From Chloroflexota bacterium (GTDB taxonomy: Bacteria; Chloroflexota; Ktedonobacteria; Ktedonobacterales; Ktedonobacteraceae), in assembly GCA_021828635.1 (NCBI GenBank), contig JAJZEJ010000648.1, positions 1 to 6,334 on the forward strand: a DNA stretch of 6,334 nucleotides, in the 5' to 3' direction. Below the pieces are notes generated by a model. The model was not told where the DNA came from and did not search any database. It saw only the letters and a program-made list of their open reading frames with translations. This document shows, in pieces, positions 1 to 5,364 of this stretch (the first letter of the stretch is position 1; the number at the start of each line of letters is the position of its first letter). Both the position numbers and the translations under genes were made by a program.

Positions 1-188
1 CATATCCCGTTTGTGAAACTGATGCGGGCGTGATAGCGAGAGACCGAGGGTTCAGTGATGACGACATCGTTGTTAGGGTTGCGGCCAAGCGTGATGATAG
101 ATTTAGTGATTGCATAGGTTTGGCCTGCCAGTGGACCTGTCAGAAAGATAAGTGAGGCAAGCACCTGTGGTTCATTTTTGATATCCAT
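1..188 (-). CDS. FHA-domain protein, N-terminal 62 residues (3' part outside window)
   Basis: Reading leftwards from the ATG at 188 gives 62 open codons that run off the window. Residues about 10-62 match the start of a forkhead-associated domain, a phosphothreonine-peptide binding module. Gly35-Arg36, Asn40-Asp41, Ser50-Arg51-x-His53 and Asn60-Gly61 sit at the spacing of the conserved FHA residues (GR, S-x-x-H, NG). FHA proteins usually act in Ser/Thr kinase signalling, secretion control or cell-wall regulation. What follows the FHA here is unseen, so the specific role is unknown. There is no signal peptide, so this end is cytoplasmic. The start is fixed from the left by an in-frame stop at 195-197, but no good Shine-Dalgarno sequence precedes ATG188. 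A strong GGAGAGG lies too far upstream (about 50 nt), so translation may be coupled to a leader ORF or poorly initiated. A promoter at 296-324 reads into it. Confidence 0.85.
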   Translation of the reverse strand, partial: MDIKNEPQVLASLIFLTGPLAGQTYAITKSIITLGRNPNNDVVITEPSVSRYHARISFTNGI

Positions 189-295
189 AGATCGTCATGC
201 CGTCTATGTCACCATCATGATGACGAGGTACGGCCTCTCCTTTCTGTATATGACCAGCCATAGTCGCATTGTAGCAAAGCTCAGCTTGTGGCGCA

Positions 296-324
296 ATTAT
301 AGCGTATAGGGAAAACACTGACAA
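296..324 (-). promoter_or_regulatory. Sigma-70-type promoter for the FHA gene
   Basis: On the minus strand TTGTCA (324 to 319) is followed after exactly 17 bp by a perfect TATAAT (301 to 296). This places a start near 289 and a leader of about 100 nt before the FHA ATG. It lies just past the stop codon of the membrane-protein gene, so the FHA gene need not depend on read-through from that gene. Confidence 0.75.
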
Positions 325-338
325 GCCTCAACCATTAT

Positions 339-1544
339 TTACGAGCCGATAGTGGCTTTATGCAGGGTGACATTGCCGGTGCTGACATCGAGGACGAGGA
401 CATTGCTGGCTTTGTTGGTGCTGTTAGGTAGCAAGGGGCCGTTATAGCTCATGCTACCATTGCTGTTCTGCACAGGTAACGCGAAGTCGGTGGCGATGAT
501 CTTGCCGACATTGGTGTTGGCATCAATAGTCACGTTCACGGCTGAGGGGAGTGTCACGTCGATATTGCCCTGCTCACTCTGTAAAATATAGCTGGTTGGT
601 GCGCCATTCGCTGTGCTGGTATTCTGGGCTATAGCTAGCGCCCCACTGAAAGTCACATTGCCCTCCGCGGTTTCAAGATGTGAACCTAATGCCAGTACCG
701 CCTGGCTAACCATGATATTGCCGCTACTACCTTTAAGTTGCAAATTGCCGCTCACACCATCCACCGCGATATTGCCTATTGGCGCGTTAATGTTGAGAAG
801 GAACGAAGTACCGGCATTCGATAAAAGAGTAGTGGGAACGCTGATGGTGACGTTGACGGCATCGTTAGTGCCGCGCAGGATGCCGTTATTATCAGGGACA
901 GTGGCATTGACAAAGAATGCGCTGGAGCTAGTCGGCGTAGTCTGCGTAGTCTGGGGTGTTGTGTTTGTTGTGCCTGCCGTTGGTTGCGTGGGATTAGAGG
1001 AAGACGCGCAAGCGGAGTTTCCAGTACTCGTCTGAGCAGTGACGGCAATGCGCCCAAACTCCTGGTTAGCGGCGGTTTGGTTGGCACTATGCACAATCTT
1101 CTCGGTCGTCACTGTTGTCGCCATCGCATTGTTTGTGGTATTGGTATCGACCGTGACATTGCCGATCTCGTCGCAGATCTGAAGCTGATTGAGATTTGTT
1201 AGTTGAAAGCTCTGGCTCTGCTGTTGCGTAAAGATTTTCGTGTTATTCAAACCGTTGACGCCGCCCAGACCTTTCAAGCCACCGACGGGTACCATCCCTG
1301 GCACCGATCTGAGCGCGAAAAAGACCACGGCGGTGGCGGCCAGCACAGCCAGCAAGATACCCAGACCACAACCTATCAGCAGAGCGGGCCAGACGCTACG
1401 CCGTCGGCGCACGCGACGCTTGCGTCTCGGTGGGCGTTGCGGTTGTTGGCGGCGTTGATAAATATACTCCTCTTCCTCGTCGTCATACCACTCCTCTCCG
1501 GCATCATCCCAGGAGTGGCCTGTTCTATTGCTGCCTCTACCCAT
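339..1544 (-). CDS. Single-pass membrane protein with exported G-N-[IVL] repeat (DUF4097-like) domain
   Basis: The 401-residue product starts at ATG1544. An in-frame ATG at 1610 adds 22 residues but has no ribosome-binding site; ATG1544 has GAGGG 11 nt upstream, itself only fair. Residues 12-27 are acidic (D, E, Y, W) and 31-49 are almost all Arg, Lys, Pro and Gln. One hydrophobic helix spans about 51-78, so the positive-inside rule puts the tail in the cytoplasm and residues 80-401 outside. The outer part has a Thr/Ser/Asn-rich low-complexity linker (about 170-210) and recurring G-N-[IVL]-x-[VLF] turns at 128, 257, 266, 275, 295, 326 and 390. Such turns are typical of DUF4097-like putative adhesin beta-solenoids. 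Two cysteines (124, 179) could form a disulphide. It has no catalytic motif. It lies 83 bp after the cupin gene on the same strand and may share its transcript. A surface or envelope-stress role is inference only. Confidence 0.75.
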   Translation of the reverse strand: MGRGSNRTGHSWDDAGEEWYDDEEEEYIYQRRQQPQRPPRRKRRVRRRRSVWPALLIGCGLGILLAVLAATAVVFFALRSVPGMVPVGGLKGLGGVNGLNNTKIFTQQQSQSFQLTNLNQLQICDEIGNVTVDTNTTNNAMATTVTTEKIVHSANQTAANQEFGRIAVTAQTSTGNSACASSSNPTQPTAGTTNTTPQTTQTTPTSSSAFFVNATVPDNNGILRGTNDAVNVTISVPTTLLSNAGTSFLLNINAPIGNIAVDGVSGNLQLKGSSGNIMVSQAVLALGSHLETAEGNVTFSGALAIAQNTSTANGAPTSYILQSEQGNIDVTLPSAVNVTIDANTNVGKIIATDFALPVQNSNGSMSYNGPLLPNSTNKASNVLVLDVSTGNVTLHKATIGS

Positions 1545-1627
1545 GTGCGACCCGACCCTCGCTTTCCAATTTGCTGTGATCGATCTATCATGTCTACTAC
1601 GAACGAGCATCGCTATTGGTTAGCTGG

Positions 1628-2098
1628 TCACTGATCCACTTTTGCACGCGATACAAGCGGAGTAAGGTCGTGAAATGGCTCGTGTTCGAGGCTGTGATAG
1701 GTGGGGCTGGGCGTCATCGTCAGCAGCATCACCGCATCGGTCAGGGCTACAACATTGTGGTGGACGTGCGACTCTACTTGCAGCACCATACCAGCTTGCA
1801 AACGCAGGGTATTTTCCGGCGTGCTGAAGGAGACACGCCCACGCAAGACCTGTACCAGCAACTGACTGGATGTATGATGTTCCCGCAATTGCTGACCCGC
1901 TCGAAAAGTAAAGAGAACGAGACGCGCTGTGTCGATATCCGACAATACCTGCACGTTTGGTCCCGTGTTGCGGAACTGTGCTAGCGTGCGTAGATCGAAC
2001 AAAATGGCGCTACTGCCCTCACTTTCTCTCTGTTCCTGCTTTTCTTCCACCATTGAACGATGTGATGCCTGCTCGTCACTCTGTCCTGCTTGCTCCAT
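1628..2098 (-). CDS. Small cupin-domain protein
   Basis: The 156-residue protein starts at ATG2098, preceded by GGAGAG at 6 nt; a TTG one codon earlier is a worse choice. Residues 1-30 are polar, Gln/Glu-rich and probably disordered. Residues about 31-130 form one cupin beta-barrel. Motif 1 is seen as Gly68 followed by His74-His75 and then Leu85-Arg86-Gly87. Motif 2 is seen as Ala102-Gly103, Val107 and His111-x-His113-His114-Asn115. The paired His residues could hold a metal ion, but the usual Glu of motif 1 is replaced (Gln79 region), so metal binding and enzymatic activity are uncertain. Single-domain cupins of this size are often sensors or small-molecule binders. No substrate can be named. 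It is the first gene behind the promoter at 2143-2148, ahead of the membrane protein. Confidence 0.75.
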   Translation of the reverse strand: MEQAGQSDEQASHRSMVEEKQEQRESEGSSAILFDLRTLAQFRNTGPNVQVLSDIDTARLVLFTFRAGQQLREHHTSSQLLVQVLRGRVSFSTPENTLRLQAGMVLQVESHVHHNVVALTDAVMLLTMTPSPTYHSLEHEPFHDLTPLVSRAKVDQ

Positions 2099-2142
2099 CA
2101 ATGTCTCTCCATCAATATCTTGTACAATTTCTATCCATCTCT

Positions 2143-2148
2143 ATTATA
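2143..2148 (-). promoter_or_regulatory. -10 element upstream of the cupin gene
   Basis: A perfect TATAAT reads leftwards 45 bp before the cupin start codon, preceded by GC (context GCTATAATAG). No good -35 hexamer is seen at 16-18 bp, so an activator or an alternative sigma factor may be needed. It is back to back with the tRNA promoter at 2184-2213. Confidence 0.5.
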
Positions 2149-2183
2149 GCAGGGTGAGGCTGGAAACTAGTCACAAAAAAGTA

Positions 2184-2213
2184 TTGACAACGGTTGCCCA
2201 GATAGGATACAAT
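2184..2213 (+). promoter_or_regulatory. Promoter of tRNA-Asn
   Basis: A perfect TTGACA (2184-2189) is followed after 18 bp by TACAAT (2208-2213, five of six matches to TATAAT). Transcription would start near 2220, about 17 nt before the mature tRNA. This is the strongest rightward promoter in the window and could also feed the recombinase gene, because no terminator is seen after the tRNA. Confidence 0.75.
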
Positions 2214-2236
2214 AGGGCTGTCGTTAGGGCAAGCAT

Positions 2237-2311
2237 TCCTCGATAGCTCAACGGTAGAGCAACCGGCTGTTAACCGGTGGGTTACAGGTTCAAATCCTGT
2301 TCGAGGAGCCA
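2237..2311 (+). tRNA. tRNA-Asn (anticodon GTT) with encoded CCA
   Basis: All four arms can be drawn without mismatch. The acceptor is TCCTCGA (2237-2243) with TCGAGGA (2301-2307). The D arm is GCTC/GAGC (2246-2249/2257-2260). The anticodon arm is ACCGG/CCGGT (2262-2266/2274-2278) with loop CTGTTAA, anticodon GTT at 2269-2271. The T arm is ACAGG/CCTGT (2284-2288/2296-2300) with loop TTCAAAT. Discriminator G2308 and CCA 2309-2311 are encoded. The gene is intact, so if it is an integration site the incoming element has restored the 3' end. Asn tRNA genes are known targets of tyrosine recombinases, and one follows 156 bp downstream. Confidence 0.95.
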
Positions 2312-2342
2312 GAGAGCCAGGAAGCCAATTCTCATGCGCCTT

Positions 2343-2368
2343 GATAGCAAGCTATCGGTATAACCGAT
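2343..2368. repeat. Two overlapping short perfect hairpins after the tRNA
   Basis: GATAGC (2343-2348) pairs with GCTATC (2351-2356). ATCGGT (2354-2359) pairs with ACCGAT (2363-2368) around ATA. The two stems share bases 2354-2356, so they are mutually exclusive. No T-run follows, so this is not a standard terminator. It could be a recombinase or regulator binding site, or a processing signal for the tRNA precursor. Confidence 0.5.
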
Positions 2369-2380
2369 GCGTGGCAATGG

Positions 2381-2430
2381 TCGCAAAAAAGCGTTTGTGA
2401 CCAACCGTCTCGCAAAGGGATGACCAACCG
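2381..2430. repeat. Two-part direct repeat upstream of the recombinase gene
   Basis: Two blocks recur in the same order: TCGCAAA (2381-2387 and 2410-2416) and TGACCAACCG (2398-2407 and 2421-2430). The gap between blocks is 10 bp in the first copy and 4 bp in the second. Short direct repeats next to an integrase gene are typical of arm-type integrase sites or of repressor operators. Which applies here cannot be told from sequence. Confidence 0.55.
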
Positions 2431-2467
2431 GCTAGTTACAAGGAGCCATGAGTAAAAGGAGGCTTCT

Positions 2468-3592
2468 ATGGCTCGTCGCGTTTTTGGCATATCTTCTAAA
2501 CGCACTCCGTCGCGTGCATCTTCGCGTCCTGAGAAAGCGATTCGTACTGCTATTGATGAGTTTCTGCTAGATCGGGAAAGCAGGAATCTCAGTCCCAAGA
2601 CGCTGGTACAACATCGAACCTCGCTCAAGCATCTCGCAAACTTCCTAGAGAAAGAGCAAAAGGTGATGTATCTCACGCAAATAGAGGTAGTACACCTGCG
2701 TGCCTGGCTGGTCTTTCTCGCAAAGGAAACAAGCGCACGTGGCAAACTGCGCACAACTCGTACCTGTCGCTGGTATGCACAGTCCATGCACGCCTTCTGT
2801 AACTGGCTCTCTGTCGAGCAATACATCGACGAGAATCCGGCGGAACGGGTTGAGCTACCCAAGTTGGAAAAGCCGCTTATTCGCATCATTGAGTTTGACG
2901 AATTTGAAAAGCTGCTCGCGGCTTGCGCTCCTCCGCAAGAGCAAGGGTTGATCGCTGATCGGAATGCAGCTCGTAATCGCGCTATCCTCTGGGTGCTGTG
3001 GGATTCTGGTATTCGCGTGGGCGAGCTGTGTGATCTCCGCCTATCAAATTTTGATCGTCGCCAGGGAACGTTGATTGTCTTTGGCAAGGGACGTAAGGAA
3101 CGCCGTGTCGCTCTTGGCCGCAATGCGCTCCGCACGCTTCTCTACTACCTGGATCGCTGGCGGCAGGATGCGAAAGAGCTAGAAGAGATAGGCGAACCGA
3201 ATGAGGATCACATCTTCCTTTCTGAGACTGGCTATGCTCTGACTATTAGCGGTATCGAGATGCTCTTCAAGCGCCTGCGCTCGCGTTCTGGCATATCAGG
3301 GAAGCGTATTAGCCCTCACATCTTCCGACACACCTTCGCGGTGCGTTATCTCATGCTCGGCGGCGACATTTTCAGTCTGCAAGAGATTCTCGGCCATGAG
3401 GATATAGCGACTATTAAGAACTATATGCATCTGAATGATACGCTCATTCAGGAACAAAAACGCAAGTTCAGTCCTGGCGATAACGTACCATTCAAAGATG
3501 CTCCTGGTGGTCGTAAGCGGCGTACCGATTTCCGCGAACAGCCTAAGTCTCGTGCTGGTGGGCGTGAGAAGAAACCGAATCAGAATCAGTAG
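2468..3592 (+). CDS. Tyrosine recombinase / phage-type integrase
   Basis: The 374-residue protein starts at ATG2468 with AAGGAGG about 5 nt upstream. It would cut and rejoin DNA through a 3'-phosphotyrosyl intermediate at two short target sites. Residues about 22-125 form the helical core-binding (SAM-like) domain. Residues about 140-330 form the catalytic domain. All six active-site residues are visible: Arg183 (GIRVGEL), Lys207 of the beta-hairpin (FGKGR), His284-x-x-Arg287 (PHIFRH), His310 (LGH) and Tyr319 (KNYMH). The gene therefore looks functional. It resembles XerC/D-like recombinases in length, but its N-terminus (1-21) is basic. A Lys/Arg/Gly-rich tail (about 340-374) extends well past the tyrosine, which is unlike the short tail of housekeeping Xer proteins. 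Its place just behind tRNA-Asn, same strand, favours an integrative-element recombinase. No excisionase gene is seen. Its own promoter is unclear; read-through from the tRNA promoter is possible. Confidence 0.93.
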   Translation: MARRVFGISSKRTPSRASSRPEKAIRTAIDEFLLDRESRNLSPKTLVQHRTSLKHLANFLEKEQKVMYLTQIEVVHLRAWLVFLAKETSARGKLRTTRTCRWYAQSMHAFCNWLSVEQYIDENPAERVELPKLEKPLIRIIEFDEFEKLLAACAPPQEQGLIADRNAARNRAILWVLWDSGIRVGELCDLRLSNFDRRQGTLIVFGKGRKERRVALGRNALRTLLYYLDRWRQDAKELEEIGEPNEDHIFLSETGYALTISGIEMLFKRLRSRSGISGKRISPHIFRHTFAVRYLMLGGDIFSLQEILGHEDIATIKNYMHLNDTLIQEQKRKFSPGDNVPFKDAPGGRKRRTDFREQPKSRAGGREKKPNQNQ

Positions 3593-3597
3593 CGGAA

Positions 3598-3670
3598 TGA
3601 GCATCCTGGTACTTTCTGTTCTGTAGCACAAGATTACCTAAAAAAAAGAATGGGTGTGCTAGGATGCTTA
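3598..3670. repeat. Nested inverted repeats just after the recombinase gene
   Basis: TGAGCATCCT (3598-3607) is inverted at 3661-3670 with one mismatch. TAGCACA (3624-3630) is inverted perfectly as TGTGCTA (3655-3661). The right arms abut while the left arms are 16 bp apart. No T-run follows. The structure could be a transcript-end hairpin or a protein binding site. The rest of 3593-3786 is AT-rich and holds no gene that I can support. Confidence 0.4.
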
Positions 3671-3757
3671 TAGTAGCTTGCCATAGTAGTGCTGTGGGGC
3701 GTTTCTGGTGTTGTAAGTGCATAGATAACAATGTGGTTACAGCATTTTTTGTTCTCC

Positions 3758-3780
3758 ATAAAATGGTTTTATTATTTTTT
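3758..3780 (+). terminator. Weak, AT-only terminator-like hairpin
   Basis: ATAAAA (3758-3763) pairs with TTTTAT (3767-3772) around TGG and is followed by TATTTTTT. The stem has no G-C pairs, so stability is poor. It would end rightward transcripts from the recombinase before they enter the IS. Confidence 0.2.
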
Positions 3781-3786
3781 ATACGG

Positions 3787-3803
3787 TTTGACGTTTAGAC
3801 AAA
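3787..3803 (+). repeat. Left terminal inverted repeat of the IS
   Basis: TTTGACGTTTAGACAAA matches the reverse complement of 5282-5298 at all 17 positions. The bases just outside (G3786 against A on the other end) and just inside differ, which sets the edges. Confidence 0.9.
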
Positions 3804-3869
3804 GCGCGAGTAGCTGAAGGCTTGGAAGCGTTCAGAGAAAAGGAACCGATGAGCAGAAAAGGGAGCAGA

Positions 3870-5182
3870 TTACCCCGCTTTGGCCTGCTTTTTGCCCTTC
3901 GCTGGTCGCTTTTTGACCACGGGAAAGCGAGGAGCAGGAGTTCTGCGACGCCCTTTCGTCCATCCAGGCGATTTTCCGCGTGGTTGGGACGCACGAACCG
4001 GTGTGCCAAGCTGGGACAAAATGCTGGGCATCGCCCGGCGCACCTGTTGCGGTGTCACCGAACGCTGCCGCGATTCCCAGGGACGCTGCACTGCTTGCCC
4101 CAAGTGGCGAGCCAAGCACAGTTGATTGCAGGCACACGCTACCACCCAGTTCCATCGCTCCATTTGCTCCGGCGTGCGCACCCGTACCTCATCCCAGAGC
4201 AAGTCTTGTTTGAGAAAGCGATAGCCATGCTCGCGGCGCAGAAGCGTTTGCGGTACCACGTGCGCACTTGCTCCAAAGGAGGCAGGTCTTCCCCTGTCCA
4301 GAGAAACCAACTTTCCTTCGGATCTCGCTTGGTGCCACGCGCCGCTTCCCGTTGCACCCGAATGACACATACCTCCGTCTGCGCATCTTCTTGAAAATGC
4401 AAGTGCTGCCAACACGAAACGACCACATGTTGGCTTTGCTCATCTTCGCCTTCCCACGTGGCATCGGGGGCTTCAAGCGTTTCGGGCCGCGAGCCTTGCA
4501 GCAATGCACCATGTTTGCGTGGCGCTCCACGCTTTCCTGCTTCTCTGGCAGGCGGGCGGCGATAGAGCTTGAGGCGCAACAGCGCGGGACACGGCACCGC
4601 TTGACATGCCTGCACGAAGCGCAAAACGGCATACCAGCGATCTGCCAGCAGAATCACGGGGCGCTGACACAGCGGCAGAAAGGCTTGCAGTTGCTCAATC
4701 GCCACCTCAATGGCCGTTTGATCAGTGCGAATGCGTTGCTGATCCAGCACGGCGACCCAACTGCTCGCTTGTTCTGGCAAAAGCATCAGCGTCGAAAATT
4801 GCCATCCCACGCTTACCGGTGTGGTCGCATGCGGCAAATTGTGAACGTAGATCATCCCTCGATCTTCACTACAGGCCGCATCAGGACGGGCCAAGCTACT
4901 GCTATCGATGCCCAACCACACCGTCTGCTTGGCAGGCACCTCGCTCAACAGCGCCTCAGCCCACACGTTTCGCAACGCTGCCACATTGATGCGTCCTTCG
5001 TCCAATGCCGCATACACGCTCGACCGGCCACGCTCAAAGAAGGGCGACAACGACAATTCTGGCAAACGTTGTGCTTGCGCTTCGCTCATCAAGGCGTCCG
5101 ACAAGCTGAACAATGCATCGGCCCGTCGTTGCAGACAGTCATACACATGCTGACGAATCGTTTGCAATGTGGTACAGTTCAT
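3870..5182 (-). pseudogene. Transposase, DDE type (IS701-like), disrupted by frameshift
   Basis: The 5' frame (start ATG5182, AAGGAG 10 nt upstream) carries 316 transposase residues, with catalytic Asp93 in LGIDSSSL, Asp181 in LLADRWY, and Tyr310-x-x-Arg313. In this frame the following residues make no sense and stop at 4139. The family-like continuation (EHGYRFLKQDLLW, then RTPEQMERW and a basic tail ending VVKK..KGKKQAKAG) lies in another frame and ends at TAA 3870-3872. Dropping two bases of the CGCG run at 4232-4235 joins the frames into about 436 residues and gives exactly Y-(2)-R-(3)-E-(6)-K (Tyr310, Arg313, Glu317, Lys324), the IS4-group signature. As it stands the catalytic Glu is lost, so the product should be inactive. 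A sequencing error at this GC-rich spot is the main alternative. Confidence 0.85.
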
Positions 5183-5184
5183 CT

Positions 5185-5229
5185 GAGTAATGCTCCTTGT
5201 TCCGATGTGTTTTTTTGGGAGTATTACTC
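5185..5229 (-). promoter_or_regulatory. Stem-loop that sequesters the transposase ribosome-binding site
   Basis: In the leftward transcript the arm GAGTAATACTCC (5229 to 5218) pairs with GGAGCATTACTC (5196 to 5185): 11 of 12 positions pair, with one A-C mismatch and a 21-nt A-rich loop. The 3' arm contains GGAG of the Shine-Dalgarno and ends 2 nt before the ATG. Long transcripts entering from the propeller gene would fold and be poorly translated. A TAATAC at 5226-5221 could act as a -10 whose start falls inside the loop, so a native transcript would lack the 5' arm. That last point is inference, as no -35 is evident. Confidence 0.6.
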
Positions 5230-5232
5230 GGT

Positions 5233-5252
5233 TGGGCTAGCTTGCTAGCCCA
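5233..5252. repeat. Perfect 9-bp palindrome with 2-nt loop in the IS leader
   Basis: TGGGCTAGC (5233-5241) and GCTAGCCCA (5244-5252) are perfect inverted copies around TT. It sits 3 bp from the sequestering stem-loop, upstream of the transposase start. No T-run follows on either strand, so it is not an ordinary terminator. It may be a dimeric regulator site, or a structure that blocks read-through translation or transcription. Confidence 0.6.
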
Positions 5253-5281
5253 CTTGTCTTACCACCAACCTAGCTGCGTTT

Positions 5282-5298
5282 TTTGTCTAAACGTCAAA
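5282..5298 (-). repeat. Right terminal inverted repeat of the IS
   Basis: Read leftwards it is identical to 3787-3803 over 17 bases. It is the transposase-proximal end. The intergenic stretch 5299-5364 between it and the propeller gene has only a 5-bp hairpin (5323-5339) without a T-run, and no gene. Confidence 0.9.
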
Positions 5299-5364
5299 TT
5301 CTATGATACGACATCTCTTTTGATCGGGTTCGCACCGATAGGTCCCGCCATCGTTCTCAATGCC

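Larger units (their letters stand above)
3787..5298 (-). mobile_element. IS701-like insertion sequence (IS4 superfamily), 1512 bp, inactivated
   Basis: Perfect 17-bp terminal inverted repeats (3787-3803 and 5282-5298) enclose one leftward transposase gene, now frameshifted. Size, one large DDE transposase and the D...D...Y-R-E-K residues fit the IS701/IS4 group. No matching target duplication abuts the repeats (flanks ACGG at left, TTCT at right), so the insertion may be old, or the flanks may have been exchanged by recombination between copies. The IS lies between the recombinase gene and the propeller gene without visibly breaking either. The family name rests on remembered family features and should be tested against ISfinder. 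Confidence 0.85.

Noticed and set aside
613..1035. Rightward open frame of 140 codons
   Set aside because: It is antisense to the exported repeat domain of the membrane protein and is explained by that gene's codon pattern; it has no ribosome-binding site or motif.
2440..2449. AGGAGCCA near 2441, like the tRNA 3' end, as a second att core
   Set aside because: Only 8 bp match and the sequence overlaps the normal ribosome-site context; a similar chance match occurs near 3929.
2448..2570. Short rightward ORF starting at ATGAGTAAA just before the recombinase
   Set aside because: It overlaps the recombinase in another frame, its AAGGAG is only 2 nt from the ATG, and the better-placed AAGGAGG serves ATG2468.
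4139..4415. Programmed -1 frameshift joining the two transposase frames
   Set aside because: No X-XXY-YYZ slippery heptamer is in frame near 4240, and a -1 slip would insert an extra residue and spoil the Y-R-E-K spacing; a 2-bp duplication fits better.
4268..5248. Long rightward open frame (326 codons) across the IS
   Set aside because: It lies exactly antisense to the transposase, whose frame carries the recognisable catalytic residues; the rightward product has no recognisable domain.
3781..5310. ATACG at 3781-3785 and 5306-5310 as target duplication of the IS
   Set aside because: It would require 1 extra base at one end and 7 at the other outside the perfect inverted repeats, so the ends would not be symmetric; chance match.
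5323..5339. ATCGG/CCGAT hairpin as terminator of the propeller gene
   Set aside because: The stem is only 5 bp and no T-run follows it on the minus strand.
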